From contig JAMPIT010000894.1 of the NCBI GenBank assembly GCA_026261815.1, positions 58,251,647 through 58,315,646 on the forward strand: a stretch of DNA of 64,000 nucleotides. Reading direction: 5' to 3'. This stretch comes from Monarcha castaneiventris obscurior. Its lineage: Eukaryota; Chordata; Aves; Passeriformes; Monarchidae. Positions 52,132-64,000 of this stretch are shown in pieces; within the stretch, counting starts at the first letter, position 1, and the number at the start of each line of letters is the position of its first letter. The position numbers and the translations under genes are program-made. Below the pieces are notes generated by a model. The model was not told where the DNA came from. It saw only the letters and a program-made list of their open reading frames with translations, and ran no database searches.

Positions 52132-55100
52132 TCAGACTTTCTCAAGCACTGATTTAAGCAATGAGCCAAAACTTCAGCCTTTCTTTCACTGCTGGAAACT
52201 TTTTGCCTTGACTCTATTTCCTCCACTCTATTTTATATCCCTGGGTTTAATTTTTCTTTCCTTTTAAAAACTCTGCATTTTTGTGTTCACCTGTTGCATG
52301 CATGTGTTTCCATCAGCTTAGTATTGAAAACCAGCCCTGGCTCTTCTCAAAACTATCACTTCTGAAATGGCAGCAGCAGTGTGAGCTGAGTGGTTGTGCT
52401 ACTCTGTATGGAGGAAGGATGAGAGGATATTTTTCTCTCTAAATTTCATTCAAGCTAATTTTTCCTCTCTCCATACTGATTATTCTAACGCAGTCTGACT
52501 GTCATCACTTTCACTGCTTAGATTTTTTGAGGTTCACCCTGTTAAGTACTGCTTTGACTAGGAGGGAACAAGTAATTCCATCTTTTTTCTCTGTGTAGTG
52601 CCTTTTCACTAAACATGATGAGAAATTACCTGTCTTTTGCACTTTTGACCATTTGCAGGTCTAATGTACATGTTGGTTATAACTCTGGTATTCAGTACAT
52701 AATTGCAAAAGAAAGGAGGAAGAAAAAGGAAGTCTCTGTCAGCTATTGCTTAGCTCTCATTACTCAGGTCCCTGAAGAAAAGTTTTGTAGAGGACGGTGC
52801 TAAGAGACTGAGGCAGTACATGCTAAATTAGTGGCTTGACTCAAAAGTTAGAGTCAAGACACCAATGACAACTTCTGCTTGTGTGATTGTTATTCTTAAT
52901 CTCTTAACTTTTTGCCTATGCACTTTTGTGATGGTCTTTACAATTCATGAGAAACAATGGACCCATGCTATTACATGTTCCTAAAAATTGTCTCCCTGTG
53001 ACTGGACTATCAAGAATGGGAGTGGAGAAAAAGAAGGAGAAGCAGCAGTTTCAGAATTAAGTTCGGCTCCCAACCACAGGTAGCTTAAGTCAGTAGCACT
53101 GCATGAAGTTCAAGGATATAGGGGCTGGCTTTGACTCCTCTAGTTCAGCTTTGCTTAAGAAGGCTTTCTGTGATGTTGGAGATATGTTGCCAGGCTCTCT
53201 CTTGTATAAACTGCTTGTGTAATCCACATTCAGAGTTTGTGAGGCATTCTTGGGTAAAGCAGGAGTTGCTTTAAATGGCACTTAAACCCATCTGTTTCAC
53301 TGGAAAGGCCTTTCTTTTGTAGGGTACAAGATTCGTAAGTTTATCTGTTTCTATTACCTTCAGCTAACTTGTTTCCCTCCCTTCTCTAAGAAGCAGACAA
53401 GATCTTCACTCTCTGCTGCCCTGCCTGCTCCCTGAATAGGGCTATCCAGGTGCCAACGTCCCTGCAGGATTTGGCTGATTGCATGTAGTTTGGTATGTGG
53501 TGTGCTCTGGGTGTCCTTGTGAAGCCAGGCAGGCTATAAGCGGCAGAAGGGCTCTGCCCACATGTTCATCTTGAACACATGGTCACCTTAAGTTTGACCA
53601 CACACAGGCAAGTGATTGGGCAAGCTGTGTGCCAACAGAGCCCTTCCCACACTAGCCAGCACTGGAGAAGGAACTGCTGCAGACATGCAGTGCAACTGAG
53701 ATATTTGGCTTCGTGATTTGTGGTGGGAGAAAGAGCCTCAGCACAGTCGCCTACTCTTTTGGAGGCTCTAAAAACTGCCAGTTCTTATGCCCAAAAAGCG
53801 TCTGCCCCCACACCCTCTGCTGCTGGTGTGACTATTTTCTGCTAGGGGGACAAACAGCCCACTTGGGGAGTCACATCTTGGGAAGTGAGGGGGGAGAAAG
53901 TCACCTTGGTGATTGTAAAATGCAACAGTAACAGTAAAAAGTAGGGACTGAGTGACAGTTCAGTCCAGACCTTGGTCTGAGTTTTCAAGGATATGGGTAC
54001 AACTCCTCTTCCAGATGCCAGCTTTCAGCTTGAACACAAGCCTGGATGCAGCCCTGAGCCAGTTAGTCAAGCCTGAATCAACCCTACTTCTCTAACACAT
54101 CTAAACCAAGAGGGTCATTGCTATAATGCATTATATAGGCTCACCTCCAGGGGGTTTAGTCTGTCTTGGTTTGGGTCACCCCTGGAGCTGTCTTTCCCTA
54201 TTGACAAAAGGAGCTGGAGGCATTTAAATAAACTTAAGCAAGATCCTAACCTCCCTACAAAGAGGACTGCTCCTCCCACTGCTATGGCAGCATATCTGTA
54301 GCCACTTACCTTGCGCCTCTAGGGAAACTCCTCTGGGATCAAAATTAATAAACATAGCAGTGCTTTTTGGCTTATGGAAATGTAAAGCAAACAACTAGGA
54401 AATAGGAGTGAGAAAAATAGATTAGCTTTTCTAAACACGGGAAAGGGAATGCCCATTGGGGTTTCCAAACCTGAGAAGGGTGAGGAAAAGCATCCCAGTC
54501 CCAGCCTGAAGTCAGTGTTACAGGAGCAGAGATGCTGCTGACCACAGGGCTCAGGGTTTGCTGCCATCCATGCACTCCTACTCCTTGGGGTTTGTCTGAT
54601 CACAGTCTTGTAAGATGCCCCTGGCTCCATCTGCCTTTTGTTGTGTGTGTGCCCCAAACAGGATAGGAAAAAATACCTTTGTATTTGTTTGTCTGTTTGT
54701 TAAAGTACAATAATCTTGCCGGAAGTAAGCAACTCTTCTGCCTGCGCTGCGGACTTTCCTTCCCTGCCAGGCTTCTGCTTTGAAATCCTTCCTAGTAAAA
54801 AAACTCTCATACATCCCTGGGACACACCAGCTCCTCATTCCCAAGGGTGGGCTGTGCTGGCAGCTCTTTGGTGTTCAGTGGGCCAGGGCACCAGGCTGTG
54901 AAGGCACCAGACCTGTGCTGGAGCTGTATGCTAGCTCTGCACCCCTTTCTTGGTGCTCACAAAAGATGCGGCAAGTTTTTAGCTGTTTCCCACCCTCTGA
55001 AAGCTGGAGACAATTGATTTTGCATGACTGCTCAAAGCTTCTGCTAAAGACTGTTTCCCAAATCCCTGGAGAAAAATGCAGGGGTAAGAGGAATTAAAAG

Positions 55101-56849
55101 GGAGGTATATTTCTTTGGATTTTCTTGACATCAATCATATATTTTCTGAATGAAAACTGCTGTACGGTGACACTTATGGCATTGGCATTATATGTCTGAC
55201 ATCCTACAGGGTAGCAATTCCCTTAGAAAAGGCTTGTATGTCTGGAAAGTATTTCCTGTCCTTAGAGCCTTTAATAGACAGCAATTGCTTGACACTTGGA
55301 CGCACACATTGAATCCTTTACGTTGTCATTCACCAGGGAGCTCTCAGAGGCACCAAATAGCTTTGAGTGGTGCCTCCTAAGCTCCTGCCACGCCAGATCT
55401 TGTGTGCTTTCCCACTAAATGGGGAGATTAGCAAAGACCAAGCAGGGCTGTCTTTTTCCCCAAAAGAAGGGTGTTTTTTACTAGAGAAACCAAATCTCTC
55501 TGAATCCATGAATTTTGGAGCCTTAAAGAGGAAGCTGAGACTCCGAGCTGTCTCTCTTTCCAGCAGAAAGTCCTCCTTGCACAGTACGCCTCCTTTCATT
55601 GCATAATGATGGTAGACTAGTCTAGATGTGACTCCTCTCTGGCAAGCCTTGTCTTCACTCCTGGTATATGGGGTGAAGGGAGATCTGGAGACTCAGCTCT
55701 AATTAGAAAAGCCTTAACTTCACTCCTAAATAGACTTCAGGAGGAATCTGGTAATTTCAGGGCAGGCAAAAAATAAATCTGAATTTCTAGAGCATTGTCA
55801 AGCATAATTAGAACTTGGCATGTATTGTCAGGTGTCAAAGGGATGCAGTGATGATTTGTGAGCAGTGTCCTGATCCTGATTACTGGGAGGGCCAGTGCTG
55901 AGAGGAGCAGAGCAGCAGGAAGCTGCTCAAAGGAGTTGGGGTTTGCCAGGTCTTTGAAGTCCTGTTTGTGTTTAAATGTGATATACAAACAGTGAAAATG
56001 TTAATGGTAGAGGTTTCTTAGTGAAAATAGCCAGTCTAGAAAAAATCCAAATACCTGATAAATTCATAGGAATTTGCTACCTGGGTCAGCAAACTACAGA
56101 AAGAGAAAAAGCTCTAAATGTTTCATTCTGACAAATCAAAGGAATGTGTCAGGTTTATTTCAAAATAAATGTATCATTATTCTTGAATACTTTTTTTTTT
56201 TTATTACAGTCATATCTTAGCCAGCTGGAGTTATTTATTGAGTTGAAATATATACTATAGGTCCATTTGAAACTATGTGGGGTTAACTGATCTGAAACCC
56301 GTATTTTGGACTACTCCTTGAGAAAAGAAAACATTTGTCTTGTGCACCACTTCAACTGGTTGTGTATTTCTATTGGTTTCTTATAAGCAAATGTGTGAAA
56401 TTCAAAACGGGAGTGTTGACAGCTATTGTACCAATTGAGGAACAGTGAAACACACGGGCTCTGAAAATAACAATATAACATCTTTCTGCACTTGTTTATG
56501 TGGAGGCTGCCAATGGACAGCCTGTGGCCCAGATGCAGCCTGAACGTTTTTCTGCTGTTATATTGCTGTGTAAGATTATTTTTGTCCATTAAAGTAGTGG
56601 GACATCCTGGCTTACTTGGTTAGAAGTAAATCCAAACTACTGTACACTGTTCGGTATGTGAAGTGGCTTCTGTAAGTATTCTGAAAGTCAACACTTTCTG
56701 GCAAATGATGTGTTCAAATGGAAGCTATTTTTGCAGTTGTGATAAAAAAAAACCCCTCTTAATGCAGATGAAAAATATAAAACAATAAAATATTACTACT
56801 TTTTTAAAAAGTAAGAAAACCCAAGAAAGCTGGGAAAACAGTAGTATAA
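52132..56849. other. unique DNA, moderately GC-richer, no gene seen
   Basis: No exon or repeat family recognised. The region 53400-54950 is noticeably richer in G+C than the middle of the window but has no CpG island. T12 run at 56191-56202. Confidence 0.5.
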
Positions 56850-57011
56850 TGGATTTAAAGCAGAGTGAAGAGGTCCCTCACACTTTTGGTGGTGAGACCT
56901 TGTTTCAGCTCGGTCACCTGCATCTCCAGGTGCAGTGGGTCCCCATCTTGGGCAGTCTGCTTCTTTGTGCCCATAAACATGACATCAGTCATTTTCATGC
57001 TGCTGCCCATC
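56850..57011 (-). other. coding-like open segment, unproven
   Basis: On the minus strand an ATG-led frame, starting at about 57013 just after an in-frame TAG, runs about 50 codons to a TAA near 56854. It is rich in balanced codons and charged residues, with a helix-like stretch (HLEMQVTELKQG). No domain is recognised. A CTAGCAG precedes the start but without a pyrimidine tract, so a splice acceptor is weak. It could be an exon, a processed-pseudogene scrap or chance. Confidence 0.15.
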
Positions 57012-57246
57012 TGCTAGCACTTCAGATCCTTTCTTTACTCTTTTTAAGAAAGATACAAAAGATCTAAGGGGCCAAAATGTGAAATCTGCCACTGCATCAT
57101 CGTCTCTCCTGTATTTCTTCCTGGCATTGCCCTGACATTGCTGTGGGGCAGGAAGAGTGGTAGTGGCTGACTTTTTGTTGGCTGATGTCTTTCCTAGATA
57201 GCTCCCAGATATTCCAGAACAGATATTGCACAGTGTTTTGCAAAGG

Positions 57247-57270
57247 GTAAAGGCCCAAAAAGGCCTTTAC
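57247..57270. repeat. perfect inverted repeat (9-bp arms, 6-nt loop)
   Basis: GTAAAGGCC (57247-57255) pairs with GGCCTTTAC (57262-57270) around CAAAAA. Confidence 0.9.
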
Positions 57271-60200
57271 TGTATTTACTGACATTATGTATGTACTGAC
57301 AGGATACACCTGATACGATATGTTTGGAGCTGTAAAGTGGTTTCTTGATCCTGGCCACTCCAAATGCTGTTTTGGAAAAGATCCTTAAATTTTAGAGGTG
57401 CCCCAACCTAAGTGCTCTGTTGGGTGGCTCCCTAGCCCTTTGCGGGTGGCTGTGCACATCACAGAGCATGCTGCTAACCACAGGCACACCAATAAATGTC
57501 AATAAGCCAAATAAATCCGTATTGGGATGAGTGTGCAGTGTCAGAGGCCTCAGGACACAGCCTGGACTGTTGGGATCTGGATCCTGAGCAGGCTGTGACA
57601 GGACCCCAAATCATGTTCACAAGGTCCATGCAAGGCAAAGAAGGTGGCATGGCCAGCCAGGCAGGCAGCATCTTCTCTCCTTGGAGTGGTGTGACCTGCT
57701 TCCTGGGCTAAGAACACCTCTCCTGATGTTCCCAGTAAGCCTGGGAAGAAATGCTGGCCCACTGTATTGGGGGTGAGGAGGGCTGGCCCAGAGAGAGGAG
57801 TAAAAACATTAAATACAGGGCATTCTAACTTTCATTCTGCCTTGAGTAAAGGGAAGATGATCAAACAAGGATTTTTTTTTTCCCCCTAGTTTAAAATATG
57901 TCTATGTCTAGAATATCATGCCCTTTTATTTTCTGGTATGCTGTTTCCCTTCCCTGCCAAGCAGCTCTACCTTTGTCCTTGCCTGTGACCCAGTTGTGGT
58001 GGGTGCCTATGTGCAGGGTACCCATGCTCAGCCCCTGCTGTGCCACTTTTCTGTCCTGCTCCAGGAGGTACAGATCCCACTGTAGCCTAGAGTGGGGAAC
58101 TTCTGGGAAATCTGGTTTCACTGAATTAAAACAATGCATAAGCATTAATAAGGAGGAGACTCTGAAAACCCCAGATTTCCTGAGAAATAAAAGCTCTTTT
58201 AAGGTGTCTTTGTGCATTAAAACTTGTATGGAACTTGAAGGAATTAATATATCAGCTTCTTGGCTGAAACTGGACTGACATAGCTGAAGATAAACTAATT
58301 TCTTCCAGCTGAAGGGCTGGGAAATTCTGTACAGAAGTGTAGTGGCCCTACCAAAGCCCTGTGCCCAAAGGCAGCCCTCTCCCGCAGGGGTGGGAAGAGA
58401 ACCCAGCCAGAGAAGCAAGCAGCTCTTCCCTCCCAAAAGGCTTCCTCGTGCTCTTAATTACAAGCAATTGGATGTCATACTACCAAGTTGTTAGAAGCAA
58501 ACTTTGTAAATGTGCATTGTCATGGAGACAGTATAGATCAGCTGAAGTACCATATGGTTCTTTACTCCTTCGAGCTATCACTGGAAGGAGTAGACTGAGG
58601 AATATATTTAGTGTTTTCTTTTCAACATATGACTAAAGATAAGGAAATAAAATTAGTTGGTGAAAACCCTCCTCCTTTCCTAGGGAAAGTTGGCTGCTCT
58701 TTACTCTGCATTAGAAAAAATATTACTGAGTTCTCTTGTTTTACAGCTGATCATTGACAGGTGTTTTGGAAAGGCCATATCTGAGAGCCTTTCCTGACAA
58801 GTATACAAATAACATGATTACCTTTCTTTCTTTAAAACTGTATGAACTTGCTCCTTTTAAAAGCAGGGTCTGTGTGTGATTTTTCACAGAGAGATAATTC
58901 TTCCTTAGAAGAAGACTCCTTTGACCATAACTATATCCACTTTAAGACCACTTCACCATCTCAGGGTGAGTGACAGCCTCGCTCCAAAGTCCTTCAGCGA
59001 CCACAAATGATCTAATGCTGGCATTGGTGGAATGAGTAGTTTCCTGCAGCCTTGTTAGACATGCCTCTACCCTGGCCTGAAAGAGGCCTTGGCTGACCCT
59101 CTGCTCTTCTATCAGGAATGCTTTAATAGTGGGATTTAATAGAGCTGTGGTGGAAATAAGGAGGCCCTTTGTCCCTCAGTGTTGGAGAGAGGTGCACTGG
59201 CCTAAAAAAGGACAGTGAAGTTGTTGATGATATCACAATTTCTCTAGAAAAGTTTTGTTTTAGGGGGAGAAAAAAAATACACTTTTGTCCAAGAAACAAA
59301 CAAAAGTATCATGCAAAAATATTTGACCAGCTTTATGAACCCTATTTACTGGCAAGTGGACCACTGTAACTCATTTTAGCTGGGCAACAGATGTTACACT
59401 TCAGCAGCCAATCTTTAGCATAGTACAGCATTAGTATAATTCACTTGCCAATTAGCAGTTTAAGCAAGCAGTAGATTGTTCTATGCCTTTATGACCTGTG
59501 CTCAAAAGGGGAAGCCTGACTGCAGTGTCTCAGCTGGAATTACTTCAGGGAAACTGTTCCCCTTGCCAGACTGAGCTTCATGTCTCCTCCTGGAGTGCAG
59601 GTGGAAGCAGAAGATTCTTTCCATCTGGTTGTGGTCTGCTTGGGAATAGTTATAATAATCCCCATAATGTAATGGTTAGCATGGTATCTTAGGAATTTCA
59701 GGGTTGATGCTATGGGGTCTCTCTGAAAGCAAGAGCACAGGCAAATAAGAAGGGAACATCAGCTGGATGAGCCGCCTGATGGAAACACAGAAGGGATCGT
59801 GTTGTTCTGGTCCCTTGATCCCCTCCTGCCAAGGATGGGCTGGCTAGAAAGGATCTGATGTTTGGTTCTGGGATGACAGCTTTGCCTTTTAACTCTTTTC
59901 CGTATTTTTTACATTCATCAAGACATCAAGTTGTCTCCTATAAGGGGCAGCCTCAGCCAGGTGAGGGTAGGAGATTGCATGAATATTTGAGAATAATTGG
60001 CAGCTGTGCCAGGCAGCATGAATAGAAAGGTGTGTGAATAGGAAGGGGGTTTGGTTGCAGCTTTTCAGATATTGGGAGGCTTTGTTTCCTGATGTTTCTG
60101 CTGTTTCACTGGCAAGTACACAACTAGGGATCCAGGGGAAAGGCACCAGAACAAAGCTGCCCAGACCTCAGTTCTTCTTCCCTGCCCATGGTCCTCAGTG

Positions 60201-60734
60201 AGCTAGTTCTCTGGGCAAGATCCTGATTCTCTGACAGAAGGTAGGTCTGTCAGACTGGATGGAGGAGAAAAGAAGACACTAATCAGGACTAATTTGGTCC
60301 CGATTAAACAAATACAAATTTGACTTTACTGGTAACAAAAGAATTGTGACATTCTTCTACCTTCTGCCTCAAATCCTTACCCACTTTGCACTTAGAAGGG
60401 GTTGGGTTTTTTTAACACTATGCTATCTATTTTGGTTTAAATTGTGCCATGGAGTGCTAAACCAGAACACTAAATAGGCCATCCATAAGCCTGCCAAGTT
60501 GAACCAAAAGAGAGGAGATTCTTGAATTAACATAGCCAAAGAGTTGAAATTTAGCAAAATTTCCAGCTCCTAAAAATCAGTGTTTTTAATGAGACATTGA
60601 ACTGCTTTATAACAGGGTGATGATGTACTCACAAAAAAAAAATGCACATCTTATGTGACATATAGCACAACTTGACGGTTTTAATCATGTGTATAATTAG
60701 TGATATTGTCTCAGTAACAGTGAGAATGACTTTT
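57271..60734. other. unique DNA, no gene seen
   Basis: No recognised gene. The longest open frame of the window (181 codons, minus, 57891-58436) lies here. Its translation shows no signal peptide, domain or repeat that I know, and a 126-codon frame overlaps it on the other strand. Confidence 0.5.
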
Positions 60735-60870
60735 TGTTGGCACATCATTCCATTAAATGGAATCTTTCCCAAGGAGGAAAATCTAGGAGGCACTAGTCAG
60801 TCACTGACTCACTATCAGCTGCCTCCTTGCTAAAGCCTGAATGCATTCCATAGTAAGTTATTTGTCACAG

Positions 60871-60880
60871 TGACTCAGCA
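60871..60880 (+). promoter_or_regulatory. AP-1 / MARE-like site (TGACTCAGCA)
   Basis: An exact match to the extended AP-1 form bound by MAF/NF-E2 family dimers (half-site TGACTCAGCA). A second TGACTCA lies 66 bp upstream. Occupancy is unknown. Confidence 0.35.
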
Positions 60881-61012
60881 TTGTAGGCTCCTTTTTAATT
60901 TCTCTCTCACCACAGAGCCAAGAAAATCTCCCACCTCCCCATGCCGTATGCTACTGAGATAGCAGTTTGTATCATCGGCCAAAGGATAACATATTTAAAT
61001 GTATGCAAGGAG

Positions 61013-61022
61013 CCTTATAAGG
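61013..61022 (+). promoter_or_regulatory. CArG box match (CCTTATAAGG)
   Basis: A perfect CC(A/T)6GG serum response factor motif, palindromic, 31 bp before the first ATG of the candidate exon. Occupancy is unknown. Confidence 0.4.
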
Positions 61023-61195
61023 GCATTAACACTTGCCTCCAGGCTGGACGTCATGATGGCGAGCCAAGGAAGAGGCACCAATAATAGATTCCTTGTGTTT
61101 GTACACGCCGCGGTGCCTATTTGTGCCATTCGTGGGAAACTGAGTGATATGCCAGACGGCAAAGTGTTTCATTTATCCAGAGTCACGGGGGTTGA

Positions 61196-61217
61196 TCTGA
61201 GTGAGTCTTCACTCAGA
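61196..61217. repeat. perfect inverted repeat (9-bp arms, 4-nt loop)
   Basis: TCTGAGTGA (61196-61204) pairs with TCACTCAGA (61209-61217) around GTCT, inside the candidate regulatory/exon block. Confidence 0.9.
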
Positions 61218-61403
61218 CATGCAGCCCATTCCTGGAAAGGTCAGTGAGCGGATCCTGCCAGCCTGGGGGCTGGCTGTGGGAGGGGGACTGGTAACCAACC
61301 CCAGTCCTCTCCCTTCATCAGGTAGCTCCCCTTCAGCCCAGGAGAGTCAATATTAAATAATAGGGACTCTGAGCTGAGGCACTATATCTGCCTCATTTTG
61401 AAC

Positions 61404-61470
61404 ATCTCTACCTTGGTTACCCCTGTGTAAATTGAGGATGATGAGATGTACCATCCTCTGTCAACTGCCC
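61404..61470 (+). repeat. possible MIR SINE 3' fragment
   Basis: 'ctctaccttggttacccc' then 'tgtgtaaattgaggatgatg' and 'gatgtacc' follow the MIR order 'ctctgtgcctcagtttcc', 'tctgtaaaatggggataat', 'gtacctacc'. Moderate divergence; from memory. Confidence 0.4.
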
Positions 61471-64000
61471 TGTGTTCTCTGTACTGAAATGCTAGTCCTA
61501 TTAATCACAGATGTTCCCCAGCTGGTGCCTCAAACCAATGAGAGAAGAAGCTTTCGAGATCAGATTCCTGCTTGCTTGGATTATATCACTCCTGAAACCA
61601 CAACTTCAGTCATGGGGAATGAGGGAAGACAGCTGTGTGATATGAAAAATGGCCAGTGGTGCCCAGTTTGATGAAGAAGTGCAGAGAAGCAGAGTAATGC
61701 TGTTGTTTCTCTCTGCCACCTGGAGAGCCAAATACTTCTTCATGGCATCATCTCGTGTTTACCCAAGTGATGATCTGTTTTCATATCGCTTTATCCCTCA
61801 GGCCATATTGGCCACAGGTGTAACCTGTTGAGAATTTAGAATTTGGGCAAAGAAGTCACATACTTTTGTACCAACTGAGAAATGCTATTTATTCTGATAG
61901 AAATTAGTCTGCATTAAGCCAGAATGAGCAGTAAGGGAACCAGACCAAGTAACCAAGAGCTGCAGGGGGAAAAGCTGGGAAAATCTGCAAAACCCTCAAA
62001 ACATTCTGAAGAGGGAGTGCATTGCATAGATCACTTTTTTTTTTTAATTTTAGTCTAAACTAATATAAAGTGCTCAAAGCTCAGTCAAAGGACTGAAGTT
62101 CAAATCCATTTCATCTGTTTTTTGGTGTAAGAGCATGGCTTTCAATTAAAAATTAAGGCTGCTGAGATCCAAACAAAGGCAGATAAGAATAACCACTCTG
62201 CACACTATGTGATGGGTGACAATCAAAAGGGAAAAAAGATTAATTGGGTTACAATAGTATTTTTATGCCTACAAATGGAAACTTGAATCTCATTTCCAAG
62301 ATGTTTTATGAAATCAATAATTCTCACATGTAAGAATGTACAGTATTCCCATGATTGAGTGATCCCACCATAAGCAGCAGAATGTTCCCTCTGACCAGTT
62401 TGCTGCCAGGTGGGAGAAGTACTGCACACAGAGCGTTTTGGAGCCCCTGTATAAAGATGTACTTGTCCGTACAAATAGGAGTGCACACACAATAACCTAG
62501 GCATTCAGTTGTGAAATCATGGCCAGGGAGTTTTGCACAAATAAAATGATTGTGACTTACGCTTGCCATTTGGGCTCCTGTGCTGGCCAAGGGGGAGGGT
62601 GGATGTCTCTGTTCTCTCCTGATGGATTGCAGGGCTGTAGCTGCTGGAATTTTAAGGACCTCTTTCCGTGCTGACAGCTACAGACAGAGCTCTTGTGAAT
62701 GACATGCCATCCATCACAAAACCTCCCTGATCACCTTTGTGTAAGGATGTAGTGACCAAACAGCTCAATTGAGTTTTGCATATGCTGTTTTTCTTCTGAA
62801 TCCTTCCTCATTTTCTCCTCCCTTATTGCTCAAGCATTTATTTAGGAAGGTATTTGCAGTGATTAACAAAGGTCAAGTTCAATTTCCTAGGGGTTAAAAG
62901 CCAATGTTTACTTAATATCACCTGGGATGGGAGGTGAGCTGGGGGCCTCTTGGAAGAAACTCATGGAAGGTCTATTGTCCAGACCCAAGCTTGATAGAAG
63001 GGAGCAGGTCATAAGCTCTGGGAAAAAATCTTCCACAGTTGGGAGAAGAGTAAATAACATGTCAGCCTGAATAATTCAGGCTGCCTGAGCTCACCTGAAT
63101 GGTAACAAGTGTGCATATAGCTATAGATGTGTATGTGTCTCTGCTGCATTTTTTCCATTGTATATGCAGCACTCTTCATGCCTGTCTATGACAATATGTG
63201 TTGCAAGTATCTGGCTGTGCTGTACCATGTTGGAGGTTAAGGAGTGACGCAAAACAGATGAGGCGTGTTACTGAAATACTAACCAACCACCCCCACCGAA
63301 AAAAAAAAGAAAAAAAAATTGTTGGCTCCCAGGTCTTCAAAACATTAGAAATACTCTAATGGCAGATCTTGGAATCTGTTGTTTTCCAAGCCTGCTTATT
63401 CATCCCCTTTTGGAGAGCAGGAAAACAGTCATAATTCAAATTTTCTCCAGACCAGAACTGCTAAGTGGATAGATGGTTTGGAGCATCACAGCTCACAACA
63501 ATATCAGCTCTGTTGCATCTTTGCAAAACTCTCCTCAAGTCACCACGAGTACCTTGACAATATCACCTTTTTCTTTCTTTCAAACACTCCATCATCTTAT
63601 CCTATGAACCATCATTATTACTAAGAATCTCCGGTGATCAAAAATCCCACCTGAGGTGCATTCTCAAATTTGTCCATTGTTTTCTGATCTTTCAGCTGGA
63701 AGTGTACGGAGTTTAGGAACTAGTCATGTAAACAGTTGCCTTGCACATATAGAGGCAACACCACAGAAAATCCTTTTCCAAAGAAATGGTAGAATAGTGT
63801 TTAACATTATTGTAGGAATTTCAAATGTGCTGCTGACTTGTTATTTTTACTTTCTCTTCATTTCAAAGAAGTTGTTTGATACCGTTCTATATGTGTCAGA
63901 ATATTTTTAATTTTTTTCCTTGATAACTGAGTATAGACACAGTAATGACTTGGAAGATAGTTCTCATCTCTCCCATCGATGATGGAAAAAATCATGTCCT
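61471..64000. other. unique AT-rich DNA, no gene seen
   Basis: No supportable gene. Low-complexity tracts are T11 at 62035-62045 and the A-rich run at 63299-63318. Confidence 0.5.

Larger units (their letters stand above)
60735..61250 (+). promoter_or_regulatory. candidate regulatory block with possible short first exon
   Basis: Several signals fall within about 500 bp. There is a palindrome around 60747-60763, TGACTCA at 60805-60811 and TGACTCAGCA at 60871-60880 (AP-1 / MAF-NF-E2 type). CCTTATAAGG at 61013-61022 is a perfect CArG box that also resembles a TATA element. GGACGTCAT follows at 61046-61054, one base off a CRE. Downstream lies a CpG-retaining open frame with ATG at 61053 and again at 61056. 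It runs about 62 codons to a donor-like AAG|GTCAGT at 61239/61240 and would otherwise stop at 61245-61247. No protein family is recognised. The factor-binding and exon readings are inferences from motif matches only. Confidence 0.3.

Noticed and set aside
57891..58436. Longest open frame in the window (181 codons, minus)
   Set aside because: No recognisable domain, another long frame on the opposite strand, and no splice or promoter context. Among 64 kb in six frames one frame of this length can arise by chance.
62090..62110. B-box-like GTTCAAATCC, possible tRNA or tRNA-derived SINE
   Set aside because: No cloverleaf, A-box or acceptor stem could be built around it.
1..64000. CRISPR arrays, bacterial operons, riboswitches
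   Set aside because: The repeat content is vertebrate (CR1, LTR, MIR), and no regularly spaced direct repeats or dense coding strand are present.

Overview
The window looks like vertebrate, almost certainly bird, nuclear DNA. It is AT-rich by eye, mostly poor in CpG, and free of bacterial-style gene packing. It carries at least eight fragments of CR1, the dominant LINE of bird genomes, recognised by the ORF2 C-terminal coding signature and by the octamer-type 3' tail (TCATAGAA/TCACAGAA repeats). It also holds three solo LTRs, two of them starting TGTCCTGG and ending in TGACA, a layout I recognise from avian ERVL-type LTRs. A few ancient MIR-like SINE fossils are present. The species cannot be named from the sequence alone.

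I found no protein-coding gene or RNA gene that I can support. The open reading frames are short, overlap on both strands and match nothing I recognise, except those inside CR1 copies, which are remnants of the LINE reverse-transcriptase ORF. The window is therefore best read as intergenic DNA or the inside of a very long intron.

Layout: 1-5 kb has an old CR1 (minus) and a full-length solo LTR (plus). 5-9 kb has three CR1 pieces and a perfect hairpin. 9.26-9.64 kb is a CpG-rich, young-looking LTR (minus) with an apparent 6-bp target duplication. 11.8-13 kb has a CR1 and a MIR fossil. 18-18.8 kb has a MIR piece and a plus-strand CR1 with an internal 32-bp duplication. 19-40 kb is mostly unique AT-rich sequence with simple repeats, including an imperfect (AGT)n microsatellite at 35.9 kb, and a possible conserved block at 24.2-24.7 kb. 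40.3-40.85 kb is the best-preserved CR1, with one premature stop in its ORF2 tail. 50.5-50.9 kb is a second LTR of the 3.7-kb family, with a perfect 5-bp target duplication. 51.8-52.1 kb is another CR1. 56.8-61.3 kb is somewhat richer in GC.

The most interesting unexplained stretch is 60.7-61.25 kb. It combines two AP-1-type TGACTCA sites (one extended to a MAF/NF-E2-like site), a perfect CArg-box match, a cluster of retained CpGs, an open frame beginning with two ATGs and a donor-like AAG|GTCAGT at its end. It could be an enhancer or promoter with a short first exon, or a chance cluster. Nothing in the window shows a clearly new multi-gene system.
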